Shown piece by piece: positions 39,631 to 47,867 of a DNA stretch of 64,000 nucleotides. The stretch lies in NCBI RefSeq assembly GCF_004346185.1, contig NZ_SMAI01000011.1:62001-126000 (forward strand), in the 5' to 3' direction. Made by a program: the position numbers and the translations under genes. The DNA is from Aquabacter spiritensis (GTDB taxonomy: Bacteria > Pseudomonadota > Alphaproteobacteria > Rhizobiales > Xanthobacteraceae). The notes under the pieces are model-generated. The model was not told the origin of the DNA. It was given only the letters and a program-made list of their open reading frames with translations, and ran no database searches. Every line of letters begins with the position of its first letter. Position 1 is the first letter of the stretch.

Positions 39631-41391
39631 TCACACCAGCATCTTGCCTTCGTCGGTGATGGCCTCGTCGAGGTCCACCGCCATGTCGCCGAGGATCATC
39701 TCGTTGTGTGCCCGTCCGGACGGGATCATCGGGAAGCAGTTTTCCTGCTGGTCGACGATGCAGTCGAAGATCACCGGCCGCTTGACCGCGATCATCTCGG
39801 CGATCGCCGCATCGAGGTCGCCGGGCTTGTCGCACCGCATTCCGACTCCGCCATAAGCCTCCGCCAGCTTCACGAAGTCCGGCAGCGCCTCCGAATAGGA
39901 GTGCGAATAGCGTCCGCCATGCAGCAATTCCTGCCACTGGCGCACCATCCCCATATAGCGGTTGTTCAGGATGAAGATCTTCACCGGCAGATCGAACTGA
40001 ATGGCGGTGGACATCTCCTGCATGTTCATCAGGATCGATGCTTCGCCGGCAATGTCCACGCACAGAGCGTCGGGATGGGCGATCTGCGCGCCGATCGCCG
40101 CCGGCAGGCCGTAGCCCATGGTGCCGAGACCGCCCGACGTGAGCCAGCGGTTCGGCTCCTCGAAGCGGAAGAACTGGGCCGCCCACATCTGGTGCTGGCC
40201 GACCTCGGTGGAGATATAGACGTCCTTGTCGCAGGTCGCCGCATAGAGCCGCTCGATCGCGTATTGCGGCTTGATCACCGTATCGGACGCCCGATAGGCG
40301 AGGCAGTTGCGGGCGCGCCAGCGGTCGATCTGACGCCACCAGACGTCCATCGCCTCGCCATCGGTCGAACGGCCGCCCTCGCGCCAGCCGCGCACCATGG
40401 CCTCCAGCACATGGGCGCAATCGCCGATGATCGGCAGATCGACCTTCACATTCTTATTGATCGAGGACGGGTCGATATCGATGTGGATCTTTTTCGATTC
40501 CGGCGAAAAGGCATCGATGCGGCCGGTGATCCGATCGTCGAAGCGCGCGCCGATGCACACCATCAGATCGCAGCCGTGCATCGCCATGTTGGCTTCGTAG
40601 GTGCCGTGCATGCCCAGCATGCCGAGCCATTGCCGGCTCGCCGCCGGAAAGGCGCCGAGACCCATCAAGGTCGAGGTGACGGGCACGCCGGTCAGCCGCG
40701 CGAGGTCCCGCAGCGCGCTGCTCGCCTTCGGCCCGGCATTGATGACCCCGCCGCCGGTATAGAAGATCGGCCGCCGCGCGCGGGCGATCATGTCGAGCGC
40801 GGCCTCGATCCGGTCCGCGTCGCCGCGGAGCTTCGGCTTGTAGGTCTTGTGCTCGATATTTTCCGGACCGACATAGCTGCCGAGGGCGAATTGCACGTCC
40901 TTCGGAATGTCGACGACCACGGGCCCCGGCCGGCCGTTCTGCGCCACGTAGAACGCCTCGTGGAGGACGCGGGCGAGATCCTTCACGTCGCGCACGAGAT
41001 AATTGTGCTTGGTGCACGGCCGGGTGATGCCGACCGTATCGCATTCCTGGAAGGCGTCGTTGCCGATCAGGTGGGTCGGCACCTGCCCCGTGATGCAGAC
41101 CAGCGGGATGGAATCCATCAGCGCGTCGGTCAAGCCGGTGACGGCGTTGGTCGCGCCCGGCCCGGACGTGACCAGGACGACGCCGACCTTGCCGGACGAA
41201 CGGGCATAGCCCTCGGCCGCGTGCACCGCCGCCTGCTCGTGCCGCACGAGGATGTGCTCGATGCTGTTCTGGTGGAACAGCGCGTCATAGATGGGCAGCA
41301 CCGCGCCGCCCGGATAGCCGAACAGGTGCTCGACGCCCTGATCCGCTAGCGCCTGGATGACCATTTCGGCGCCGGTCATGTCCTTGCTCAT
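39631..41391 (-). CDS. ilvB: Acetolactate synthase large (catalytic) subunit
   Basis: ThDP-dependent enzyme forming acetolactate and acetohydroxybutyrate, the first common step of branched-chain amino acid synthesis. The 586-residue protein shows the N-terminal MTGAEMVIQALADQGVEHLF, the ThDP-activating Glu in RHEQAAVHAAEG near residue 50, and the FAD-binding central domain. The C-terminal ThDP motif starts with GEASILMNMQE near residue 456 and ends at the NNRYMGM segment. It is controlled by the leader peptide and terminator hairpin immediately upstream. Called ilvI in some genomes. Confidence 0.97.
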   Translation of the reverse strand: MSKDMTGAEMVIQALADQGVEHLFGYPGGAVLPIYDALFHQNSIEHILVRHEQAAVHAAEGYARSSGKVGVVLVTSGPGATNAVTGLTDALMDSIPLVCITGQVPTHLIGNDAFQECDTVGITRPCTKHNYLVRDVKDLARVLHEAFYVAQNGRPGPVVVDIPKDVQFALGSYVGPENIEHKTYKPKLRGDADRIEAALDMIARARRPIFYTGGGVINAGPKASSALRDLARLTGVPVTSTLMGLGAFPAASRQWLGMLGMHGTYEANMAMHGCDLMVCIGARFDDRITGRIDAFSPESKKIHIDIDPSSINKNVKVDLPIIGDCAHVLEAMVRGWREGGRSTDGEAMDVWWRQIDRWRARNCLAYRASDTVIKPQYAIERLYAATCDKDVYISTEVGQHQMWAAQFFRFEEPNRWLTSGGLGTMGYGLPAAIGAQIAHPDALCVDIAGEASILMNMQEMSTAIQFDLPVKIFILNNRYMGMVRQWQELLHGGRYSHSYSEALPDFVKLAEAYGGVGMRCDKPGDLDAAIAEMIAVKRPVIFDCIVDQQENCFPMIPSGRAHNEMILGDMAVDLDEAITDEGKMLV

Positions 41392-41451
41392 CTCGTCTCT
41401 CCCTGGCGCCGCCTCCGCGCCGCAATCCGAACGTCTGTCTCCCCTCGGAAA

Positions 41452-41480
41452 CGACGAAGGGGCCCGAAGGCCCCTCGTCG
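41452..41480 (-). terminator. Attenuator terminator hairpin of ilvB
   Basis: In the mRNA sense CGACGA-GGGGCC pairs with GGCCCC-TCGTCG, with one bulged base and a UUCG loop closed by C-G, an extra-stable tetraloop. Plus-strand arms are 41452-41464 and 41469-41480. A short TTT follows before the ilvB ribosome region. It lies between the leader peptide and ilvB, as a classic amino-acid attenuator requires. Confidence 0.8.
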
Positions 41481-41482
41481 CA

Positions 41483-41529
41483 CGCCACCATCTCTCGCAA
41501 CCGGCTGTCAGCCTGTCCCGATGGTGGCG
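41483..41529 (-). promoter_or_regulatory. Pause/anti-terminator region of the ilvB attenuator
   Basis: CGCCACCATC and GATGGTGGCG (41483-41492 and 41520-41529 on the plus strand) form a 10-bp stem around a 27-base loop. The 5' arm in the mRNA is the Ser-Ala-Thr-Ile codons of the leader peptide, and the loop holds its stop codon. A ribosome stalled on the Ile/Val codons just before would prevent this stem, which is how attenuators sense charged tRNA. Confidence 0.7.
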
Positions 41530-41564
41530 CTCCTAAGTACGATAATCGTAACGATCTTGCGCAT
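41508..41564 (-). CDS. Branched-chain leader peptide of the ilvBN attenuator
   Basis: ATG at 41564 opens an 18-codon frame reading MRKIVTIIVLRSATIGTG, then TGA at 41508-41510. Seven of 18 residues are Ile, Val or Leu, with the run IVTIIVL. GGAAGGA lies 11 bases upstream. The position, 24 bases after a predicted transcription start and just before a pause stem and terminator, is exactly that of an ilv leader peptide. Ribosome stalling at Ile/Val/Leu codons under starvation would allow read-through into ilvB. Confidence 0.85.
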   Translation of the reverse strand: MRKIVTIIVLRSATIGTG

Positions 41565-41594
41565 GAAGCCACGCGTCCTTCCAAAAGTTGCGCA

Positions 41595-41623
41595 AACCTA
41601 GCTTCTGACGAAATCTCCGTCAA
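41595..41623 (-). promoter_or_regulatory. Sigma-70 promoter of the ilv operon
   Basis: On the minus strand TTGACG (41623-41618) and TAGGTT (41600-41595) are spaced by exactly 17 bases. The predicted start near 41588 leaves about 24 nt before the leader peptide ATG. Position and spacing agree with the attenuator layout. Confidence 0.75.
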
Positions 41624-41730
41624 GGCAGCGGCGCGCGGATTTTTGATCCTCGAAATCCGCCCCGATATTGCCCTAACTTTGCGCTCTCTGTAAGGGAGAA
41701 TAGAGGTTCAGAGGGAGGGCGGAACACGTC

Positions 41731-42234
41731 ATGTCGAAGCAATTTCGCTTTCCGCGCGCAGTCACGTCTGCCGCAACCCTGCTCGTCATCGCGTCTGCAC
41801 TGTTCGCTGCGGGTCCCGCCCGGGCCGACTGCCAGGCGGATTTCATCGCGATCCGCGAGGAAATGCAGACCAAGGGCAAGGCACTCGAAGCGGCCGGCAA
41901 GGCGAAGGCCTCGCCCCAGGAATTGTGCCCGCTGTTCCGCGCCTATACCGCGGCCGAGGGCAAGATGACCAAATATCTGATCGAAAATAAGGATTGGTGC
42001 CAGATCCCCGAAGAGGCGATCACCCAGGCCAAAGCGACCAATCAGAAGACCTTCGCGTTGCGCGACAAGGTGTGCGCCGCGGCCGCCGCTGGTGCGGCGG
42101 GCGGGGGCGCACGCCCGCCGCCACAGGGTTCGGTGTCGAGCGCTCTCGGCGTCACCACGGGCTATGCTCCCGGCCAGAGTTCCTCCGGCGGCGGGATCTT
42201 CGACACGCTGACCGGCAACGCTTTGAGAAATTGA
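41731..42234 (+). CDS. Exported hypothetical protein
   Basis: A 167-residue protein with GAGGG and GGGCGGA sites upstream of ATG 41731. A signal peptide covers residues 1-32 (TLLVIASALFAAGPARA). The mature part has four cysteines (DCQAD, ELCPL, DWCQI, KVCAA) placed as two likely disulfide pairs in a helical domain, then a low-complexity Gly/Ala/Pro/Ser tail. Proteins of this pattern occur widely in Rhizobiales as small periplasmic proteins without assigned function. It is divergent from the ilv operon and 10 bases before ubiA. Confidence 0.8.
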   Translation: MSKQFRFPRAVTSAATLLVIASALFAAGPARADCQADFIAIREEMQTKGKALEAAGKAKASPQELCPLFRAYTAAEGKMTKYLIENKDWCQIPEEAITQAKATNQKTFALRDKVCAAAAAGAAGGGARPPPQGSVSSALGVTTGYAPGQSSSGGGIFDTLTGNALRN

Positions 42235-42244
42235 CGGTGGCGGC

Positions 42245-43210
42245 GTGACGTCCTGGCGCGATGGCGCGGTCGCGCCCGTCGCCGATGCGGGCGCGGGCAA
42301 TTGGGTGGACCGGTATGCGCCGGCGCCTTTGCGGCCCTATTTGCGACTTGCCCGCGCGGACCGGCCGATCGGCAGCTGGCTGCTGCTTCTCCCCTGTTGG
42401 TGGTCGACAGCGCTTGCCGCCATCGCTGCGGGACAGACCTATCCCAACCCCTGGTTGCTGACGCTGTTTGCGGTTGGTGCGGTCGCCATGCGCGGCGCCG
42501 GCTGCACGTGGAACGACATTCTCGACCGCGACATTGACCGGCAGGTGGCCCGGACCCGCAATCGCCCATTGGCCAGCGGGCAGCTTGGCCTGAAGGCGGC
42601 CTTCGCCTTTCTCGCGTTCCAGCTTGCGGTCGGCGTCGCCGTCCTGCTCAGTCTTCCGCGCTTTGCCATCGTCACGGGAATCGCGTCGCTCGGCGTCGTG
42701 GCGATCTACCCGCTCATGAAGCGGATCACCTCGGTGCCGCAGGTGATCTTGGGCATCGCGTTTTCGTGGGGCGCGCTGATGGGCTGGGCGAGCGTGTTCC
42801 GCAGCATCGACGATCCCGCGCTGCTTCTGTTCGCCGGGTCGGTGTGCTGGGTCTTCGGCTACGACACCATCTATGCCCAACAGGACAAAGAGGATGACGC
42901 GCTGGTCGGCGTCGGCTCGACCGCGCTGCTGTTCGGGGCGCACAGCCGGCTCGCGATCGCGCTCGCTTATTGCGCCTGTGTCCTACTTTTCGGCTGCGCG
43001 CTGGCGTCGGCCGGAGCCGGCCTTCTCGCCGCGCTCGGCTTGATCGGCTTTGCCGTCCTTCTCTACCGGCAGGTCAAGCGGCTCGATATCGCGGACGGGA
43101 CCCTTTGCCTCGTTCTGTTCAAGTCGAACCGCGACGCCGGACTGATCCTGTTCGCCGGCCTGTGCGCCGACGCCTTGCTTCAACGCGCCGTGAGCGCCGG
43201 GCTGATCTGA
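42245..43210 (+). CDS. ubiA: 4-hydroxybenzoate polyprenyltransferase
   Basis: Membrane prenyltransferase that attaches the polyprenyl tail to 4-hydroxybenzoate in ubiquinone synthesis. The 321-residue protein has about nine hydrophobic helices and both aspartate-rich motifs: NDILDRDIDRQVARTRNRP near residue 90 and GYDTIYAQQDKEDD near 205. The start is GTG at 42245, close behind the preceding hypothetical gene. It is convergent with the reductase-like gene, which ends 16 bases away. Confidence 0.95.
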   Translation: MTSWRDGAVAPVADAGAGNWVDRYAPAPLRPYLRLARADRPIGSWLLLLPCWWSTALAAIAAGQTYPNPWLLTLFAVGAVAMRGAGCTWNDILDRDIDRQVARTRNRPLASGQLGLKAAFAFLAFQLAVGVAVLLSLPRFAIVTGIASLGVVAIYPLMKRITSVPQVILGIAFSWGALMGWASVFRSIDDPALLLFAGSVCWVFGYDTIYAQQDKEDDALVGVGSTALLFGAHSRLAIALAYCACVLLFGCALASAGAGLLAALGLIGFAVLLYRQVKRLDIADGTLCLVLFKSNRDAGLILFAGLCADALLQRAVSAGLI

Positions 43211-43226
43211 CGCCGTCTCGCGCGCT

Positions 43227-44108
43227 TCAGAACACCAAAGACCGATGAACACAGGCGCCCGCCCAGGCCCCGTCCCCAACGGCAAGCGAGACCGAATGGG
43301 GAATGCGGGCCACGTCCCCGCAGGCGAAGACGCCGGGAATGCTGGTTTCCTTCCCGGCATCGGTGCGGATCTGAGTGCCGAACGGCGTTTCCTCCAACAT
43401 GCAGCCGAGATTCTGCGCGATCGGCGTCGCCGGGGCGGTGCGGGTGGCCGTGAAGAGGCCGGAAAAGGCGAGAATCCGTCCGTCCGAAAGGCGGATGTCC
43501 GCCTCACCTTCGAGGGCGAGGATCGGCGTGTCTTCGATCGCCACCCCGCGCTCGGCGAGTGCCGTACGGGTAGCGACATCCGGCACAATCGCGCCATTCG
43601 TGAAAAAGGTCACATCGCCCCATTCCGGGATCAGCTGCGCCTGATGAAGAGAAATGGGACCCGTCGCGATCACGCCAATCCTGCCACGTTGGAGTTCGTA
43701 GCCGTGGCAGTAGGGGCAATGAAAGACGCTCCGGCCCCAGCGGTCCGCGATCCCCGGAATATCCGGCAAGGCATCGGCAAGGCCGGTCGCAAACAGGAGG
43801 CGGCGCGCCGCGACCGAGGGGCCTTCGGCAAGCGAAAGCGCGAACGCGTCCTTCTCGCCTTCGGCGCTTAACGCCATCCCCTCGGTCCAGGTCAGAGTCG
43901 GATAGCGCATGAGCTGCGCCCGCGCCGTGTGCGCAATGATCTCCGGCTCGACGCCATCCTGGCCGAGGAAGCCGTGCGAATGGGCCGCGAAACGATTGCG
44001 CGGCGCTCCGGCATCCACCACCAAGACGGACCGCCGGGCACGCAGCACCTGAAGGGCGGCCGCCATTCCTGCATAACTGCCACCGACGACGATCACGTCA
44101 TAAGGCAT
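43227..44108 (-). CDS. Thioredoxin-reductase-like FAD oxidoreductase
   Basis: A 293-residue flavoprotein. The N-terminal FAD motif is VIVVGGSYAGMAAAL, the redox pair is CPYC (Cys131, Cys134), and the C-terminal FAD site is GVFACGDVAR. The second Rossmann region reads IGVIATGPISLHQ, not the usual GxGxxA NADPH motif, so its electron partner may differ from true thioredoxin reductase. The dithiol oxidases of the GliT/HlmI type share this overall plan. ATG 44108 has GAGGAG 6 bases upstream. It overlaps the Rrf2 gene end by 11 bases and is cotranscribed with it. Confidence 0.88.
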   Translation of the reverse strand: MPYDVIVVGGSYAGMAAALQVLRARRSVLVVDAGAPRNRFAAHSHGFLGQDGVEPEIIAHTARAQLMRYPTLTWTEGMALSAEGEKDAFALSLAEGPSVAARRLLFATGLADALPDIPGIADRWGRSVFHCPYCHGYELQRGRIGVIATGPISLHQAQLIPEWGDVTFFTNGAIVPDVATRTALAERGVAIEDTPILALEGEADIRLSDGRILAFSGLFTATRTAPATPIAQNLGCMLEETPFGTQIRTDAGKETSIPGVFACGDVARIPHSVSLAVGDGAWAGACVHRSLVF

Positions 44109-44565
44109 CTCGGTCTCCTCGCTCATGGTCCTGCGCACGCCGTTCCGCATGCCGGCGTGCAAAATCGGCGGCGAGGTCGGCGAGCGTGATGCGCGCGAAC
44201 CGTTCGAGCAGAAGAGCCTCGGCTTGCGCGAAAGCGTCGTCGAGCGCGGCGTTCACGGCCTCTTCGACCAGACAGCCTGGTGTTTCGTTGCGATTGCCGA
44301 TGGCGAAGACGGCAGGTTCGCCGAGCACGTCATGCAACTCGCGCAAGGTGACGGCTGCGAGATCCGCGGTGATCCGCCAGCCGCCCGCGTGCCCGCGTGC
44401 CGAGGCGACGAGCCCAGCCGCGCGCAGCATTCCCATGGTGCGGCGAACCACCACCGGGTGGGTGGCCATGCATTTTGCCAGGGCTTCCGATGTCATCGGC
44501 GCTTGATGTTCCGCCAAATGCAGGAGCGCGTGGAGGACCGACGAGAGGCGGCTGTCTCTTTTCAT
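44098..44565 (-). CDS. Rrf2-family transcriptional regulator
   Basis: A 155-residue winged-helix repressor. The N-terminal SRLSSVLHALLHLAEHQ and MTSEALAKCMATHPVVVRRTM form the DNA-binding helices. Cys32 and Cys98 are the only cysteines, so the three-cysteine Fe-S ligand set of IscR/NsrR is lacking, and a thiol-based or small-molecule sensor is more likely. A palindrome abuts its start codon and is probably its own operator. It is the first gene of a two-gene operon with the FAD oxidoreductase, suggesting redox control of that enzyme. Confidence 0.88.
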   Translation of the reverse strand: MKRDSRLSSVLHALLHLAEHQAPMTSEALAKCMATHPVVVRRTMGMLRAAGLVASARGHAGGWRITADLAAVTLRELHDVLGEPAVFAIGNRNETPGCLVEEAVNAALDDAFAQAEALLLERFARITLADLAADFARRHAERRAQDHERGDRDAL

Positions 44566-44583
44566 GTAACTTCATTTATTACA
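44565..44583. promoter_or_regulatory. Likely Rrf2 operator
   Basis: TGTAACTTCATTTATTACA is a 19-base imperfect palindrome with arms TGTAA/TTACA. It touches the ATG of the regulator, so there is no room for a ribosome site and the transcript may be leaderless or nearly so. A+T-rich dyads of this size are typical Rrf2 binding sites; autorepression is inferred. Confidence 0.55.
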
Positions 44584-44668
44584 AATTAGACCCAGCCTCA
44601 AGCGTGTCGGGCGTGCCGCGTGGGATCAGCGCTTGCCACCGGCCCCCCACCCTTTTATTGCGGTGCAC

Positions 44669-45529
44669 ATGACTGCGATCCCTCCCTTGACCCGGCTTGG
44701 TTCTGCCGACCTTGCGGCGCCGGTGGAGGTTGCTCGGCTTTTGGCGGAGACCGTCGCGGCAGCCGGGGCGATCGCGCTCGGGCTGTTCCGGTCGGACCTT
44801 CGCACCTGGAACAAGCAGAATGATTCCCCCGTCACCGAGGCCGACATCGCCGTCGACCGGTTCCTGCGCGCGGAACTCGGGGCCTTGGCGCCGGATTATG
44901 GATGGTTGTCCGAAGAGAGCATCGACGGCCCCGATCGATTGGCGCGCCAGCGCGTGTGGGTGGTGGACCCGATCGACGGGACCCGCGCTTATTTGGAGGG
45001 CCGTGCGGACTGGGCGGTTTCGGTCGCGTTGGTGGAAAGCGGCCGGCCGATCGTCGGCGTGCTGTTCGCTCCGGTGACCGGCGAAATGATGATCGCGGCG
45101 CGCGGTGCGGGCGCCACCCGTAACGCGAGCCCGATGGTGGCGTCCGCCAAACCGGGACTAGACCAGGCGGCCGTTTCCGGCCCCGGCTTCCTGCTCGATC
45201 GCCTGGCGGACGTCGGGCTGACCCGCATGCCGCGGGTGCGCTCCCTCGCCTTGCGGCTGGCACGCGTTGCGACCGCGGAGCTCGACGTGTCTCTGGCCTC
45301 GGCCAACAGCCATGACTGGGATATTGCCGCGGCGGATCTTCTGGTGCACGAAGCGGGCGGCGCCTTGACGGGTTACGATGGCGCGGTACCAGTCTACAAT
45401 GCCTCTGTGCCCCGTCACGGACCCTTGGTTTGTGCCGGGCCTCACCTCCACGCGCCGATGCTCGCGCTCATCCGAGACGGCATCGGGGTCACCCGGTCCC
45501 TACCAAACGCGGATTACCGGCACCCATGA
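44669..45529 (+). CDS. cysQ: 3'(2'),5'-bisphosphate nucleotidase / inositol monophosphatase family (CysQ-like)
   Basis: Mg-dependent phosphatase of the inositol monophosphatase fold, expected to degrade the sulfur-assimilation by-product PAP. The 286-residue protein has NDSPVTEADIAVD near residue 52, YGWLSEES near 78, the metal site VVDPIDGTRAYLEG near 98 and SANSHDWDIAAADLL near 210. It starts a plus-strand operon whose later genes make lipid A and Kdo. ATG 44669 is preferred to an earlier in-frame start for its family-like N-terminus; the ribosome site is weak. Confidence 0.88.
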   Translation: MTAIPPLTRLGSADLAAPVEVARLLAETVAAAGAIALGLFRSDLRTWNKQNDSPVTEADIAVDRFLRAELGALAPDYGWLSEESIDGPDRLARQRVWVVDPIDGTRAYLEGRADWAVSVALVESGRPIVGVLFAPVTGEMMIAARGAGATRNASPMVASAKPGLDQAAVSGPGFLLDRLADVGLTRMPRVRSLALRLARVATAELDVSLASANSHDWDIAAADLLVHEAGGALTGYDGAVPVYNASVPRHGPLVCAGPHLHAPMLALIRDGIGVTRSLPNADYRHP

Positions 45530-45771
45530 CCACCTCATCGGAACCCAAACAGCTTTTGCACCTGGTCTTTGGCGGCGAGCTGAAGGAGCTGGGCGGCATC
45601 GAGTTCAAGGACCTCTCCAGCCTCGACATCGTCGGCATCTTTCCCGACTATGCGAGCGCCGCCGCGGCCTGGCGCGCCAAGGCGCAGCTGACGGTGGACA
45701 ATGCCATGGTGCGCTACTTCGTCGTGCACATGCACCGGCTGCTCGACCCCGAGACCGGCCACGCCCATTGA
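45526..45771 (+). CDS. DUF4170 domain-containing protein
   Basis: An 81-residue cytosolic protein with ELKELGGIEFKDLSSLDIVGIF near residue 15, YASAAAAWRAKAQLTVDNA and the ending MHRLLDPETGHAH. This matches the alphaproteobacterial DUF4170 family, for which no function is established. ATGA overlap with cysQ shows coupling. After it a hairpin (CGGCGCG 45776-45782 with CGCGCCG 45795-45801) lies in the 102-base gap before the next gene. Confidence 0.85.
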   Translation: MTTSSEPKQLLHLVFGGELKELGGIEFKDLSSLDIVGIFPDYASAAAAWRAKAQLTVDNAMVRYFVVHMHRLLDPETGHAH

Positions 45772-45873
45772 TGCCCGGCGCGGCGCTTTGCCGTCGCGCC
45801 GTCGCTTCTTTCCGATTCAAGGTGCGCCGGCGCCGGGGGGCGTGCTGCGCGACGAGCAAGGTTTCCTCCGAGT

Positions 45874-46575
45874 ATGTGGCGTCGCGTCAGGACAAATCGT
45901 GCCTTCCAGCTGGCGGCAGGCAATCTGTTCGCCGGTTATTTCTCGCTTGTCGCGCATTCGACGCGCTTCGTGGTGGAACCGGAGGACATTTATGAGCGCA
46001 TCGATTCGTGCCTTCCGGCCATCATCGCCTTCTGGCACGGTCAGCATTTCCTGACCCCCTTCATGATGAAGCCGCACCACAAGGCCAAGGTGCTGATCTC
46101 TCGCCATGCCGATGCGGAGATCAACGCGATCGCCGCCGAGCGGCTGGGCGTGGGCACGATCCGCGGCTCTGGTGCGACGTCCCCGCGGGACTTCCACCGC
46201 AAGGGTGGCGTATCCGCCACCTATGCCATGCTCGACACGCTCGCCGAAGGCATCAACGTGGCGATGACGGCGGACGTACCAAAAATCTCCCGGCGCGCCG
46301 GCCTCGGCGTGGTGACGATTGCGCGCCATTCCGGACGCCCTATCCTGCCTGTCGCCATGGCCACGCGAAACCGCATCCTCCTCAAGAGCTGGGACCGCGC
46401 CAGTCTTCACCTGCCGTTCGGCCGGGGGGCCGCGGTGGCGGGTGAGCCGATCTGGGTCGCGAAAGACGTGGACGAGGCCGGGCTTCAGGCTGCGCGTCTG
46501 TTGGTGCAACAGCGGCTGGAGGCCGCGAGCGCGCGGGCGGAAGCCCTTCTGGGCCGGGACGGTCCCGGGCGATGA
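45874..46575 (+). CDS. DUF374 lysophospholipid-acyltransferase-family protein
   Basis: A 233-residue membrane-associated protein. After a hydrophobic N-terminal stretch the IIAFWHGQHF motif near residue 50 gives the acyltransferase-like histidine. VLISRHADAEINAIAAERLG follows, and DVPKISRRAGLGVVTIARHSGRPI near 135 matches DUF374. The family sits next to waaA and lpxK in many alphaproteobacteria, so transfer of an acyl chain to Kdo2-lipid A is the favoured idea but is inference. It ends in an ATGA overlap with waaA. Confidence 0.82.
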   Translation: MWRRVRTNRAFQLAAGNLFAGYFSLVAHSTRFVVEPEDIYERIDSCLPAIIAFWHGQHFLTPFMMKPHHKAKVLISRHADAEINAIAAERLGVGTIRGSGATSPRDFHRKGGVSATYAMLDTLAEGINVAMTADVPKISRRAGLGVVTIARHSGRPILPVAMATRNRILLKSWDRASLHLPFGRGAAVAGEPIWVAKDVDEAGLQAARLLVQQRLEAASARAEALLGRDGPGR

Positions 46576-47867
46576 AAGGCCGCGCCGCGCCGGTGCCCCT
46601 GCAGGTCTATCGCGGGGTCACCGCAGCCGCGACATTGCTCGCGCCGATCTGGCTGCGTTACCGGGTCGGAAAGGGCAAGGAGGATCCCGGCCGCCTGGCC
46701 GAGCGCCGCGGCATTGCGAGCGCGCCGCGACCGAAGGGGCCGCTGGTCTGGGTCCATGGCGCGAGTGTCGGCGAGGTCCTGTCCGTCATGCCGTTGCTCG
46801 ACCGGCTCACCGAGCGCGGCTTCAACGTGCTGCTGACCTCGGGCACGCTCACCTCCGGCCGGATCGCTGCGCGTCGGCCAAACCCGGCGCTCACGCACCA
46901 GTTCGTCCCCCTCGATGCCCGCCGCTTCGTCCGACGTTTCCTCGATCACTGGCAGCCCGACCTCGCGCTGCTCGCGGAATCCGAGCTCTGGCCGAACCTC
47001 ATCGGCGAAACCGGGCGCCGCGGAACACCGATGGTTCTGGTCAATGGGCGCCTCTCGCAGCGCTCCAGCGCCCGCTGGGCGCGTCTGCCGAACAGCGCGC
47101 GCGCTCTGCTGTCCCATGTCGATTTATGCCTCGCGCAGAGCCGGGACGACGGCCAGCGCTTCGAGGCGTTGGGCGCGCCACGCGTCCAGGTTTCAGGCAA
47201 TCTCAAATTCGACGTCCCTCCTCCCACGGCGGAGCCGGACGCGCTGGAGAAGATGCGGACCGCCGTGCGCGGGCGCCCGGTTCTGCTCGCCGCCTCGACC
47301 CATTCCGGCGAGGACGCCGTGGTGATCGACGCGCACGGTCTGCTGCGACGCGAAGTGCCGGACCTCCTCACCATCATCGCCCCGCGCCATCCCGAGCGTG
47401 GCGCAGACATTTACGGGCTCGCCGAACAAGCCGGACTTCGGGTTCGGCTGCGCAGCGCCGGCCACCTGCCCGATGGCGCGACCGATCTCTATGTCGCCGA
47501 CACGGTCGGCGAACTCGGCGTGTTCTATCGCTTGGCGCCGGTTGTATTCGTGGGGGGATCCCTGGTCCGCCATGGCGGGCAGACCCCGATCGAAGCGGCA
47601 AAGCTCGGTGCCGTGGTGTTGCACGGGCCGCACGTGTGGAATTTTGGGGCGCTTTATGCCCGCCTCGACCAGGAGGGCGGTGCCGTTCCGATCGAGGATG
47701 CCCTCAGCCTCGCAGAAGGGGTTCTGGCGCAAATGACGGATTCCACTCTGCACCGACACACCGTGGAAGCCGCGCGCCGCACCACGCAGGCGCTCAGTGG
47801 CGCCCTCGATCGCACCCTCGCTGCGATCGATCCCTATCTCGCCCAGATCCGCCTCGCCCGGCGATGA
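46572..47867 (+). CDS. waaA: 3-deoxy-D-manno-octulosonic acid (Kdo) transferase
   Basis: GT30 enzyme that adds Kdo residues to lipid IVA at the inner membrane. The 431-residue protein has an N-terminal membrane anchor, the early motif RLAERRGIAS, WVHGASVGEVLS near residue 58 with the catalytic Glu, LLAESELWPNLI near 135, and the C-terminal GGSLVRHGGQTPIEAA near 330. It overlaps both neighbours by ATGA, so the DUF374 gene, waaA and lpxK are tightly coupled. Confidence 0.95.
   Translation: MKGRAAPVPLQVYRGVTAAATLLAPIWLRYRVGKGKEDPGRLAERRGIASAPRPKGPLVWVHGASVGEVLSVMPLLDRLTERGFNVLLTSGTLTSGRIAARRPNPALTHQFVPLDARRFVRRFLDHWQPDLALLAESELWPNLIGETGRRGTPMVLVNGRLSQRSSARWARLPNSARALLSHVDLCLAQSRDDGQRFEALGAPRVQVSGNLKFDVPPPTAEPDALEKMRTAVRGRPVLLAASTHSGEDAVVIDAHGLLRREVPDLLTIIAPRHPERGADIYGLAEQAGLRVRLRSAGHLPDGATDLYVADTVGELGVFYRLAPVVFVGGSLVRHGGQTPIEAAKLGAVVLHGPHVWNFGALYARLDQEGGAVPIEDALSLAEGVLAQMTDSTLHRHTVEAARRTTQALSGALDRTLAAIDPYLAQIRLARR

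Noticed and set aside
41285-41623. Minus-strand 112-codon frame covering the ilv leader
   Set aside because: It runs through the promoter, leader peptide and terminator and overlaps ilvB in another frame. The attenuator explains the region better.
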